NCBI GenBank assembly: GCA_965223835.1
Contig: CBDCXQ010000001.1
Location: 3,534,001 to 3,598,000 of the forward strand
DNA length: 64,000 nt
Direction: 5' to 3'
Source: CAVYXZ01 sp965223835
GTDB taxonomy: Bacteria; Chloroflexota; Anaerolineae; Aggregatilineales; Phototrophicaceae
Shown here: piece by piece, positions 42,061 through 50,846 of the stretch
How the letters are laid out: each line of letters opens with the position of its first letter
Numbering within the stretch: position 1 is the first letter of the stretch
Made by a program: the position numbers and the translations under genes
Notes under the pieces: generated by a model
What the model saw: only the letters and a program-made list of their open reading frames with translations
What the model was told of the DNA's origin: nothing
The model's database searches: none

Positions 42061-43026
42061 ATGAAACGACCTTTTTTGATTGATACTGACACCGCCTCGG
42101 ATGATGCGGTTGCGCTGATTATGGCCTTGCTTGCCCCCGACGTAGACGTGAAAGCGTTGACCATCGTTTCGGGCAATGTCAGTGTGGAACAGGGCACCCG
42201 CAACGCGCTCTATACGTTGGAACTTTGCGGTAGATCAAATATCCCGGTTTATCAGGGCGCGGACCGCCCGCTGCTGCGCGAAGCTGACCGTGCCGAATGG
42301 TTTCACGGTGCCGACGGCATGGGCAATCAGCATTACCCGGAACCCATATTACAACCCGCAGCGGGTCATGGTGTCACGGCGTTGATTGCAAAGATCAAAG
42401 CTAACCCCGGCATTGTACTGGTCACACTCGGCCCGTTAACAAATATCGCCCTCGCCCTGGCACAGGCCCCGGAAATTGTGCCATTAGTCAGCCGCTGCGT
42501 GGTCATGGGTGGGACCGCCTGGTCGGTAGGGAATGTCACCCCGGCTGCCGAGTTCAACGTCTGGCAGGACCCGGAGGCCGCGCAAATCGTTTTCCGTTCG
42601 GGTCTGCCAATTGAAATGGTCGGTTGGGAACTGTGCCGATTCGCTGCCGGACTCACGCCAGCGGAAATCGACCAGGTTCGCAGATTCAATACCCATTTAG
42701 CGCACTTCACGATTGATTGTAATCGCACAGCAATGGAAGCCATTCGCATTCAATCGGGCGTGATCGGCCTGGAACTACCCGACCCGGTAGCGATGGCCGT
42801 CGCCATTGATCCGACCATCTGTACCCGCAGCAGCCAACACGCCGTTGATGTGGAAACGCAGAGTGAACTCACACGCGGCATGACCGTTATTGATCAGTTG
42901 GATAACGCCAGTGACGAGCGCAATCGAACGCTATGGAGGCCGGTTTTGGAACGGGGAAATGTCACCGTTTGCTGGGAAATTGATGTGTCGCGCTGGAAAT
43001 CAATGCTGTACGCAGCGCTTCAGTAG
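42061..43026 (+). CDS. Inosine-uridine-preferring nucleoside hydrolase family protein
   Basis: A 321-residue ribonucleosidase. The calcium-binding DTDTASDD (residues 8-15) starts the protein, VTLGPLTNIALAL and VVMGGTAWSVGN are the second and third family motifs, and PAAEFNVWQDPEAAQIVF is the ribose-binding region. It cleaves N-glycosidic bonds of nucleosides for salvage. Specificity (purine, pyrimidine or ADP-ribose-like) is not fixed. GAGGAG lies just before the ATG. Confidence 0.92.
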   Translation: MKRPFLIDTDTASDDAVALIMALLAPDVDVKALTIVSGNVSVEQGTRNALYTLELCGRSNIPVYQGADRPLLREADRAEWFHGADGMGNQHYPEPILQPAAGHGVTALIAKIKANPGIVLVTLGPLTNIALALAQAPEIVPLVSRCVVMGGTAWSVGNVTPAAEFNVWQDPEAAQIVFRSGLPIEMVGWELCRFAAGLTPAEIDQVRRFNTHLAHFTIDCNRTAMEAIRIQSGVIGLELPDPVAMAVAIDPTICTRSSQHAVDVETQSELTRGMTVIDQLDNASDERNRTLWRPVLERGNVTVCWEIDVSRWKSMLYAALQ

Positions 43027-43038
43027 CCAACTGGTTGA

Positions 43039-43707
43039 TTATCGCAACAACGCCAGCCGAATGTACCGCACCAACTGCCCCACCGACAACGCCGATGCTG
43101 CGACATAGGTCAGGGCTGCTGCGTTTAGCACCTGTCGGGCGCCGCGTTGATCGCTGTCACTCTCCAGCAAACCGGCCTCGCGGAGCAGGTTCAGCCCCCG
43201 GCGACTGGCATCAAATTCTATCGGCAATGTCAGGAACATAAACACGACCACCGAGGCGAAGATGAGTGCACCGGCCCAGACCAGCCGAAACATGCGAAAG
43301 GCCAACCCAAGCGACACCAGCGCATAGGATAACGATGGACTGATCTGAATGGCGGGCACGAGAAAGTTACGCATTTGAATGAGGCTGGAATTTTCTTGAT
43401 GCTGCTGGGCATGGCCCATCTCATGCGCGGTAACGGCCAAAGCCAGCACCGATGGTTGATGCGCAATCTTATCTCGCAAGCGCACTTTATGGCCGTGTGG
43501 GTCATAATGGTCTGCAGCGCTCGAGCCTTCAATCACCGGTGTAAGTTGGGCGACAGATTTCAAGCGTTCGGCTACATCAACCCCCGTGAAATAGGCCTGA
43601 TTATCCACACCTTCCCACTTGCCGAAGATATAATCCACATAAACCATCGACAGAATCGACAATATGATGGGAGGTCCAATTAATAGCGCGAATAACCAGA
43701 TCATCAA
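43039..43707 (-). CDS. YugP-type membrane zinc metallopeptidase
   Basis: A 222-residue integral-membrane protease: one helix near the N-terminus, the zinc motif HEMGH (H95, E96, H99; TAHEMGHAQQH), and three helices in the C-terminal half. This order is that of Zn_peptidase_2 (YugP). Substrate unknown. It lies 10 bases from the end of the nucleotidyltransferase gene upstream on the same strand. Confidence 0.9.
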   Translation of the reverse strand: MMIWLFALLIGPPIILSILSMVYVDYIFGKWEGVDNQAYFTGVDVAERLKSVAQLTPVIEGSSAADHYDPHGHKVRLRDKIAHQPSVLALAVTAHEMGHAQQHQENSSLIQMRNFLVPAIQISPSLSYALVSLGLAFRMFRLVWAGALIFASVVVFMFLTLPIEFDASRRGLNLLREAGLLESDSDQRGARQVLNAAALTYVAASALSVGQLVRYIRLALLR

Positions 43708-43717
43708 TTTGGTCCTG

Positions 43718-44479
43718 TTAATCTACCGGGGTAGGATAATTCAACACCAGCCGTGCCCGATATTGCGCAAACATTTCACCATAACCTTCAGCGGTGAACA
43801 CGGTCCGGGCGACCTCAACCAGTTGTTGCTGCATCCGATAATCCCCATTTTCCAGGATTTGATCAAAACATGCCAGCAATTCATCAGGGGATAGGGGCAA
43901 TTTATGTAACGGATAGGTCTCCATTTCCCAGCGGAGATACTTGTAATAGGGGACGATGCGACGATCATGCATGGCAAATATGGCCTGCAAAAAAGGTCGA
44001 ATCATCTCGGCAGCTTCCAAACGATGGGCAACAATATCACCAACCCGCAACGCTTTAAGCGAATGATAGGGTTGATTCAAGAACCAGTTGAGCGAATGCC
44101 ATAAGTAGTCAGTAAGCTGATCTTCAGGCACGCGACCTTTTTCGTCCAGCAAGCGCTTAATCTCACCATCGGTTCGATCAAATTCAACATCCAGATGTGC
44201 CCATGTATAGCGTTCCCAAGCGTCAGCGCTACCCCAGGCGGCCCGTGCTCGAAACGAATCCAGCGTAAAAATATAGAGGTGCGCGCCCGATGGCAGGTTA
44301 GCATAACGCTGTTGATAATGCTCGAAAGCAGCATCGTCCACAAAAATGGCGAAGTCATAATCCGACCACTGATTGGCGAAACCGCGCCCCCGTGAGCCAG
44401 TCACGACAAACCCCAGTATCGTCTCTTCGCGTTGGGCATCTTGCCGGATGTTCAAAAAAGCCTGTTTAACCGTGTCCAT
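43718..44479 (-). CDS. Nucleotidyltransferase-domain protein
   Basis: A 253-residue protein with the pol-beta-type motif: VVTGSRGRGFANQWSDYDFAIFVDD (GS, then DxD), followed by a helical C-terminal region like that of aminoglycoside nucleotidyltransferases. It could transfer a nucleotide to a small molecule or protein. No antitoxin-like or HEPN partner is adjacent, so a MNT toxin/antitoxin role is not supported. Part of a minus-strand cluster with the Zn peptidase and pth. Confidence 0.8.
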   Translation of the reverse strand: MDTVKQAFLNIRQDAQREETILGFVVTGSRGRGFANQWSDYDFAIFVDDAAFEHYQQRYANLPSGAHLYIFTLDSFRARAAWGSADAWERYTWAHLDVEFDRTDGEIKRLLDEKGRVPEDQLTDYLWHSLNWFLNQPYHSLKALRVGDIVAHRLEAAEMIRPFLQAIFAMHDRRIVPYYKYLRWEMETYPLHKLPLSPDELLACFDQILENGDYRMQQQLVEVARTVFTAEGYGEMFAQYRARLVLNYPTPVD

Positions 44480-44493
44480 ACCGATGGCTTCAG

Positions 44494-45525
44494 CTAACTT
44501 GTCAAACGCTCGCGTAACTGCTCATGCAATTCCAGTGCTTTAGGGTGCTGCGGGTTGATGTCGAGCGCGGATTGCATCACCTTTTCTGCTTCAACAAACT
44601 GGCCCTGCCGCTCAAAATACCGGGCCAGAATCAACAACCGTTGCACCGCCTTTTTCTTATTGTCTAAGGCCAGAAAATCCGCCACGATCTGCTGATGAAC
44701 CTCAACGCGTTCGGGTTTCAAACTGGCTGCGCGTTCCCGCTGGGTGATAGCTGCGCCAGTTTTGCCCTGCGCATCGAGTAAGTCCGCCGCCTTGAGGTGC
44801 CATTCAACCGCCTCGTCAATACGCTTCAGTCGCTTGAGGACGCCGACAATTTTATCAATTGACCCCGCATCATTGGGGTTCAGCTCGAATGCTCGCAGAT
44901 ACAGGTCAAGCTGTTCCTGGGGATCAGGCTGTGGCTCAGGTTTCGGAGCGCGAATATCGCCATTAAACTGGCTCATCGCTACATCAATGCCATGCTTGAG
45001 CCAGACCTCGACCGCATCTGCCGCAACGGTTGCGACCTCTTGCGCAAGAATCGCATCATCACCTTTGAAATCTTGCAAAACATACGCGGCGGGATCCATC
45101 TTGCCAGGGGGCCGGCCAATGCCAAACCGCACCCGACTAAAGTCTTTCGTAGCGAGATGTTGAATGATGTTGCGGACGCCCCGCTGTCCACCCGCACCGC
45201 CGGTCTTGCGCAGTCGCAGTGTGCCCAGCGGAATATCAAGATCGTCGGAAACAACAAGCAACTGCGCCAGATCACTTTTGTAGAAATCCACCAGACCCCG
45301 CACCGCCTCGCCGCTGGCATTCATGAATGTCTGTGGTTTTGCCAGCAGCACCTTAAAATCGCCAATCAAGCCACTGGCCGTTTGTGATTTTTTCTCGGTT
45401 TTGTCGAAGGGTAGCTGATAGCGTCGGGCCAATTCATCCAGCACCTGCCAGCCGACATTGTGCCGGTTCTTGGCATATTTCTGGCCGGGATTGCCCAGCC
45501 CAACAATAAGATAACGTTCTGACAT
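44494..45525 (-). CDS. pth: Peptidyl-tRNA hydrolase fused to a C-terminal TPR region
   Basis: A 343-residue protein; normal Pth is about 190. The enzyme part (1-190) releases tRNA from peptidyl-tRNA: N12, H22 (RHNVGWQ, catalytic His), N69 (QTFMNASG) and D94 (SDDLDIP). At the GGHNG position the sequence is GGQRG, so the usual Asn (E. coli N114) is Arg. From about residue 200 a helical region of four or five TPR-like units follows (LYLRAFELNPNDAGSIDKI, ALDINPQHPKALELHEQL). The frame is continuous with no stop between, so this is a real fusion in the assembly. Confidence 0.88.
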   Translation of the reverse strand: MSERYLIVGLGNPGQKYAKNRHNVGWQVLDELARRYQLPFDKTEKKSQTASGLIGDFKVLLAKPQTFMNASGEAVRGLVDFYKSDLAQLLVVSDDLDIPLGTLRLRKTGGAGGQRGVRNIIQHLATKDFSRVRFGIGRPPGKMDPAAYVLQDFKGDDAILAQEVATVAADAVEVWLKHGIDVAMSQFNGDIRAPKPEPQPDPQEQLDLYLRAFELNPNDAGSIDKIVGVLKRLKRIDEAVEWHLKAADLLDAQGKTGAAITQRERAASLKPERVEVHQQIVADFLALDNKKKAVQRLLILARYFERQGQFVEAEKVMQSALDINPQHPKALELHEQLRERLTS

Positions 45526-45616
45526 GGCTCTGATTTATTGTGTACAGATGAGATTGATACTACTCAATACCGATGAGGAAACAAGGTTGAATTAACGAAC
45601 AATGCTGCCAAATCTA

Positions 45617-46330
45617 CTAACCTACCACCGGTCGCACGCCCATAAACAGGCCGCGTTCGGACATCAAACCATCATCAATTAAGCTAGCGACAAAACCGGC
45701 TTGCTGCAATGCCGCCATGTATTCGGCATCCCTGAACATTGCCAAAGTATGTTCTTCGGTCATATGCTCGACACCTGAAGGAGTCCCCACCAGATAATGG
45801 AAATGAATCGTTACTTGATTACCAGTTCGGACATTATGATTCATACGCACGATTTTGAGTTCAGTATCATCAATAAATTGCGCACCGATATGCCGGTCCA
45901 GCCACAGGTCTGGCTTGATAAACCCTTCGATGATCGCGACGCCACCCGGATTTAGATGCTGATAGAAGCGGTTCAACGTACTTTGCAATCCATCCAACGT
46001 AACGACATAGGCAATGGCCGAAAATAGGCAGACCACAACATCGAACGTCTGGCCCAGGTTAAAATCGCGCATGTCGCCTTGATAGAAATCTACATCTGGA
46101 AAGCGCTGCCTGGCAACCGCCAGCATGTCATTATCCAGATCAAGCCCAGTCAGTTGATAATGGTCAACCAAATAAGGAAAATGACCGCCAGTGCCACAGG
46201 CGACATCCAACAACTTTTGGCCGTCCGTTTGTTTGTGATGCTGAATCAAGGCGTGAACTTTCGCCGCTTCGCCCGCATAATCTTTCCAATGATATAGACG
46301 ATCATAAAATTCCGCTGATTTCGTAAACAT
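45617..46330 (-). CDS. Class I SAM-dependent methyltransferase
   Basis: A 237-residue methyltransferase. Motif I is LLDVACGTGGHFPYL, followed by the acidic LTGLDLDNDML and motif IV FDVVVCLFSAIAYV. The N-terminal YDRLYHWKDYAGEAAKV is typical of small-molecule methyltransferases. Substrate unknown. It begins 6 bases after the end of the hydrolase gene, so both are likely one operon. ATG 46330 is chosen over GTG 46333. Confidence 0.9.
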   Translation of the reverse strand: MFTKSAEFYDRLYHWKDYAGEAAKVHALIQHHKQTDGQKLLDVACGTGGHFPYLVDHYQLTGLDLDNDMLAVARQRFPDVDFYQGDMRDFNLGQTFDVVVCLFSAIAYVVTLDGLQSTLNRFYQHLNPGGVAIIEGFIKPDLWLDRHIGAQFIDDTELKIVRMNHNVRTGNQVTIHFHYLVGTPSGVEHMTEEHTLAMFRDAEYMAALQQAGFVASLIDDGLMSERGLFMGVRPVVG

Positions 46331-46336
46331 CACACT

Positions 46337-47359
46337 CTATCCATCTTCCAGCATGCTTTGCAGGATTTCGTTGCCCAGGTTTTCGATTGCGCCGGGATCT
46401 GAGGCGGCGTTGGTATGGAGCACAACACCTGCCTGTTTATCTGGTGCCAGCACGAGGTAGGAGACATAGCCGGGGTCAGCCCCACCATGATAAATGCAGG
46501 TCTCGCCATTAATCGACGTACACCGCCAGCCAATCGCCATCACCGGTTGCTCCTCCTCGTTGAAAACCTGCGGCCCTCGCATCAGTTCCCACGATTCGGC
46601 ATTTAGCACTTTTCCGGTTGGGCGCAAACATTCAGCCATAAAACGAGTCATGTCGCCCAATGTTGACCAGAGTTGACCGGCTGGTGTAAATCCGGCAATG
46701 TCTACCGGCGGCATAACCAGCCAGGGATCGCTGAAGGTCATGTAGCCGACGGCATGGGATCCGTTCTCAACATCAAACCGCGTATCCGTCATCCCAAGTG
46801 GTTGGAGAATATGTTCGGTAACGTACTCGCGGTAGGGTATGCCCACGATTTCAGACAGGACATGTCCCAACAACCCCACACCCCAGTTGGAATAATGCAT
46901 CTCGTAAACCGGCGGCGCAACCAATTCGACATCAGCTAAGTCGGCGATTAGCGTTGCTACCGAGGGGAATTCAACTGAAAGAATATCGTCCGGGCTATCG
47001 GGAAATGTCACTGATGGCGGCATCGTCGGCAAACCCGATGTATGGGTTGCAAGCTGTTTGAATGTGACTGCTTCGAGGTCTTGCATTGCTGGCAGGTAAC
47101 GAGCGACCGACTCATCAAGTCGTACACGCCCACGTTCGACCAGTTGCATCAACATGAGCGCCGTAAACACTTTCGTAATCGAACCGAGCCGGTAAACGGT
47201 TTGCGATGTCGCTGCCAGATCACGATCTTTGTCCGCCACGCCCACGCATTGCGACCAGGTTGACTCGCGCATAACCGAAATGCACAGGCTCGGCAACACC
47301 AATGACTGAATCGTCTCGGTTATGAGTGCTTCAATCGCTGCATTCATTATATGGCTCAT
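46337..47359 (-). CDS. Serine hydrolase of the beta-lactamase (class C)/esterase family
   Basis: A 340-residue penicillin-binding-fold hydrolase: S60-I-T-K63 (GSITKVF), Y156-S-N158 (HYSNWG) and the HxG-like YHGGADPG near residue 305. No signal peptide, so a cytoplasmic esterase or peptidase is more likely than a resistance beta-lactamase. Translated with the methyltransferase. An inverted repeat GATACCT/AGGTATC overlaps the start region (see the element at 47370-47492). Confidence 0.87.
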   Translation of the reverse strand: MSHIMNAAIEALITETIQSLVLPSLCISVMRESTWSQCVGVADKDRDLAATSQTVYRLGSITKVFTALMLMQLVERGRVRLDESVARYLPAMQDLEAVTFKQLATHTSGLPTMPPSVTFPDSPDDILSVEFPSVATLIADLADVELVAPPVYEMHYSNWGVGLLGHVLSEIVGIPYREYVTEHILQPLGMTDTRFDVENGSHAVGYMTFSDPWLVMPPVDIAGFTPAGQLWSTLGDMTRFMAECLRPTGKVLNAESWELMRGPQVFNEEEQPVMAIGWRCTSINGETCIYHGGADPGYVSYLVLAPDKQAGVVLHTNAASDPGAIENLGNEILQSMLEDG

Positions 47360-47369
47360 GATACCTTAG

Positions 47370-47492
47370 GTATCTATTCACGTTGTCACAAAGCGTAGGG
47401 GCGATGGCTTGCCTCGCCCGGCCATTCGAGCGGACGACACAAGCGTCACACCCTACAATCTGATCAAAAATCATGTCTAGGTGAATAGATAC
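47370..47492. repeat. MITE-like foldback element
   Basis: Perfect 12-bp terminal inverted repeats GTATCTATTCAC (47370-47381) and GTGAATAGATAC (47481-47492) span 123 bases. Inside is GTAGGG (47395-47400) inverted as CCCTAC (47451-47456), and TACCTTAG flanks both sides. It contains no ORF and lies in the gap between two minus-strand genes. It looks like a miniature element. Confidence 0.7.
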
Positions 47493-47559
47493 TACCTTAG
47501 CACTAAGCCAGTTTACAACAGGCCATGACCAGCAGCAAGCGTTGATTAAGGCTCATTCG

Positions 47560-49515
47560 TTACTCGGCAATCTGCGAATCCGGGCTGAACTGTGTTTCGT
47601 ACAGGCGGGCGTACAGGCCATCCTGAACCATCAAGTCATGATGGGTGCCCCGCTCAACGACTTGGCCCCGGTCCATGACCAGAATCTGATCGGCAGCCAG
47701 AATAGTGCTCAGTCGGTGCGCGATCACAAGCGATGTCCGCCCCTGCTGGACCGTTTTGAGCGCCTCCTGAATAAGGGCTTCTGATTGGCTGTCAAGATGA
47801 CTGGTCGCTTCGTCTAACACCAGAATACGCGGATTTTTCAGGATAACACGAGCAATCGCAATTCGCTGTTTCTCGCCCCCACTCAGGCGATAGCCCCGCT
47901 CGCCGACCACCGTATCATAGCCTTTGGAAAGGCCCATTATAAAGTCATGGATATTCGCGGCTTTACAGGCCGCTTCTAGCTCGGCATCCGTCGCATCCAT
48001 TTTGGCATACAGTAAGTTGGTCCGAATCGTATCATGGAAGAGATAGGTCTCCTGTGTGACCATGCCAATCTGCTGTGCGAGCGAATCCAGGGTGAGATCG
48101 CGCAAATCATGACCGTCAATCAAGATGCGACCAGCTGTCGGATCATAGAGGCGGGGGATCAGGTAGGTCATGGTGGTCTTACCCGCTCCACTGGGGCCAA
48201 CTAAGGCGACTAACTGTCCCGGCTCAATTCGAAACGATACATCAGCTAAAGCATTCTCACGCGCCTGACTGTAAACTGGTTCAGCCTCAGCCGATTTTTT
48301 GTAGCCCTTACCATTCGGTCGCTCATCACCGGAAAACACCGCCGTCACATTGTCCATACGTCCATGCCGAGTGACTTCACTCAACAGCAGTTTATCGTCC
48401 ATCGTGTAATCAAACGTCACATCGTCAAAGACCACTTCACCTTGCACGGCGGTCAATGGCACTGCATCGGGCTTTTCAACGATTTCCAGTGGCAGGTCAA
48501 TGACCTCAAACACGCGCTCAAAACTCACCATTGATTGCGAGAAGGCCACCGGTGCATTGGTCAGCGCTTGCAACGGACCGTATAGCTGTGTCAGGTACGA
48601 TCCAAAAGCGACAATCGTTCCCACCGTGAACACGTCTTGAATCACCAAAATTCCGCCGAGCCAGTAGACTAGCGCTGTCCCCATCGCGCCCACCAGCCCG
48701 ATCAATACAAAGAATTGACTGCCGACGACCGCCCGTTCAATACCGTTATCACGCACCTTGACTGCCCGTTCATCGAAGCGTTCAACCTCATTATCGCGGC
48801 GACCAAATAGCTTCACTAGCAGCGCCCCACTGATGTTCAAGGTCTCGTTCATCATGGCGTTCATCCGCGCATTATGGTCCATTTGCTCACGAGCAATATC
48901 CCGCAAACGCGATCCCAAACGCCGTGCCGCCAGAATAAACAACGGCAAGACCGCCACGCCCAGAATGGTCAACCGCCATTCAAGTGTGAGCATCACCAGC
49001 AAGGTCGCCACTACGGTCACGACGTTGGTAATGATCTCGACAATTGTGTTGCTAATCGCGGTCTGGGCGCCGACGACATCGTTGTTCAGGCGGCTCATCA
49101 GTTCACCCGTTTTGGTGTTGGTAAAGAAGCGCAGCGACATTCGTTGCAGATGAGCATATAAGCTAACGCGCAGGTCATAGATCACGCCTTCACCAATCGT
49201 CGCGTTAATCTTGCGTTGGACAACTCGCAACCCCCCGCTGACAATTGGAATCAAGACCAGCCCGATTGCCAGCAGATTGAGTCGTTCGACATCGCCGTTC
49301 AACAGTGTGTTATCAATCAAATCGCGGAAGATTAACGGTGTTAGCAAGCCCAGGCCGGTTGAAATTAAGATCAGCAGCAGGGTAAAAACTATGCCAACGC
49401 GATAGGGTTGCGCATAACCCAGCACCCGCTTGAGCAACGGCCAGGTTACATTGGCCTTCTGCTCCTGATCAACACCGTGCATATAGCGGAACCAACCGCC
49501 ACCACCAAATCCCAT
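47560..49515 (-). CDS. ABC exporter (permease fused to ATPase), MsbA/LmrA type
   Basis: A 651-residue half-transporter that works as a dimer. An N-terminal six-helix domain (about residues 40-330) is followed by an ATPase with Walker A GPSGAGKTT (near 440), signature LSGGEKQR, Walker B RILVLDEAT and the switch His in IAHRLST. Between the first ATPase strand (VTFDYT) and ALADVSFRI lies an unusual ~55-residue hydrophilic insertion (residues ~365-415). The exported molecule may be a lipid, peptide or drug. No partner gene adjoins. Confidence 0.92.
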   Translation of the reverse strand: MGFGGGGWFRYMHGVDQEQKANVTWPLLKRVLGYAQPYRVGIVFTLLLILISTGLGLLTPLIFRDLIDNTLLNGDVERLNLLAIGLVLIPIVSGGLRVVQRKINATIGEGVIYDLRVSLYAHLQRMSLRFFTNTKTGELMSRLNNDVVGAQTAISNTIVEIITNVVTVVATLLVMLTLEWRLTILGVAVLPLFILAARRLGSRLRDIAREQMDHNARMNAMMNETLNISGALLVKLFGRRDNEVERFDERAVKVRDNGIERAVVGSQFFVLIGLVGAMGTALVYWLGGILVIQDVFTVGTIVAFGSYLTQLYGPLQALTNAPVAFSQSMVSFERVFEVIDLPLEIVEKPDAVPLTAVQGEVVFDDVTFDYTMDDKLLLSEVTRHGRMDNVTAVFSGDERPNGKGYKKSAEAEPVYSQARENALADVSFRIEPGQLVALVGPSGAGKTTMTYLIPRLYDPTAGRILIDGHDLRDLTLDSLAQQIGMVTQETYLFHDTIRTNLLYAKMDATDAELEAACKAANIHDFIMGLSKGYDTVVGERGYRLSGGEKQRIAIARVILKNPRILVLDEATSHLDSQSEALIQEALKTVQQGRTSLVIAHRLSTILAADQILVMDRGQVVERGTHHDLMVQDGLYARLYETQFSPDSQIAE

Positions 49516-49799
49516 TTTACTGCCTTTCTATATCCACAGGTTTACACCAGCCGTTGAAACGCCGATGGGTAAGTTAAAGCCAGGCAGAGCTACAGCGGGT
49601 CTTAGATTTTATCTGCCAGGCATGATCTACTGGTCAATAAGATCACCTTGCAGTTAAAAACTCAGTACCCAGCACTGTAGTCGCTTATTTAGCATACCCC
49701 GACTGACCAAACCCGCCTACTGGCAAAACGGGCAGGTATGAACCCCTAAAATTGGGTATCATGTTGGGATGTTCTCTGGAAAAGACAGGAGTTACGCTC

Positions 49800-50828
49800 G
49801 TGAGCAAATCTTTAACCGCCGTACTCGTCGGCTGTGGGAGCATGAGTCGCCGCTGGACCGAGGTCGCCAGTGCAATTGATAATTTTGAACTGGTCGGCTT
49901 TGTCGATATTTTTGAGGATGCCGCCCGCGCCCGCGCTGACGACTATGGCAAGCCGGATGTTATGATTAGCACTGACCTGGCGGCAACCCTCAAGGCGACC
50001 CAACCAGATATTGTCTTCGACTGCACCGTTCCTGCCGCCCACGTCGATGTCGCCCTGACTGCTTTCCAACATGGCGCACATCTGCTGGCCGAGAAGCCGA
50101 TGGCCGATTCATTGGCGAACGCCCGCAAAACACTGGCAGCAGCGCAAGCAGCAGATCGCATCTATTCGGTCATGCAAAACCGGCGCTTTGACCCCAATAT
50201 TCGGCGCGTCCGGGCGCTAGTCGATAGCGGTGACATTGGCCCATTGACCACCCTCAATAGCGATTTTTTTGTTGGTGCGCACTTTGGCGGCTTCCGCGAC
50301 CACATGGAACACGTGCTGCTGCTGGATATGGCGATTCATACCTTTGATGCTGCCCGTTTCATCAGCCAGGCCGACCCGGTAGCGGTCTACTGTCACGAAT
50401 GGAATCCAGCGGGGTCGTGGTACGATCAGGATGCGTCCGCCGTTGCCATTTTTGAGATGTCGAATGGACTGGTGTATACCTATCGCGGCAGTTGGTGCAG
50501 CGAAGGGTTGCGCACCACCTGGGAATGCGATTGGCGCATCATCGGGCAGCAGGGCACGATTACCTGGCAGGGCGATGAACACATGGCCGCCCAGCAAGTA
50601 ACCGATGATGACGGCTTCTTCCGACCCACAACCGACATGGAATTCCCGGCTGATATTCCGCAGGAAAAAACCGGCGGACATGAAGGCCTGATTCGGGAAT
50701 ATGTTGAGGTGGTCCGCAGTGGTGGCACCCTCGAAACGCCAGCAACCGATAATATCAAGAGCCTGGCAATGGTCTTCGGTGCCATCGCAAGCGCCGAGAC
50801 CGGCCAGCGTGTCGAGATTAAATGGTAA
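49800..50828 (+). CDS. Gfo/Idh/MocA-family oxidoreductase
   Basis: A 342-residue NAD(P)-dependent oxidoreductase. The Rossmann loop VGCGSMSRR and the catalytic EKP motif (LLAEKPMADS) are present; the C-domain beta sheet follows with HEGLIREYVEVVRSG near the end. Such enzymes act on sugars or inositols. The GTG at 49800 has ACAGGAG 8 bases upstream; longer starts at 49752 give a tail without homology. No sugar transporter lies adjacent. Confidence 0.9.
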   Translation: MSKSLTAVLVGCGSMSRRWTEVASAIDNFELVGFVDIFEDAARARADDYGKPDVMISTDLAATLKATQPDIVFDCTVPAAHVDVALTAFQHGAHLLAEKPMADSLANARKTLAAAQAADRIYSVMQNRRFDPNIRRVRALVDSGDIGPLTTLNSDFFVGAHFGGFRDHMEHVLLLDMAIHTFDAARFISQADPVAVYCHEWNPAGSWYDQDASAVAIFEMSNGLVYTYRGSWCSEGLRTTWECDWRIIGQQGTITWQGDEHMAAQQVTDDDGFFRPTTDMEFPADIPQEKTGGHEGLIREYVEVVRSGGTLETPATDNIKSLAMVFGAIASAETGQRVEIKW

Positions 50829-50846
50829 GCGAATTCTGAACTCATT

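Noticed and set aside
43718..44479. MNT-type antitoxin of a HEPN/MNT toxin system
   Set aside because: No HEPN partner adjoins, and the protein is larger than typical MNT antitoxins.
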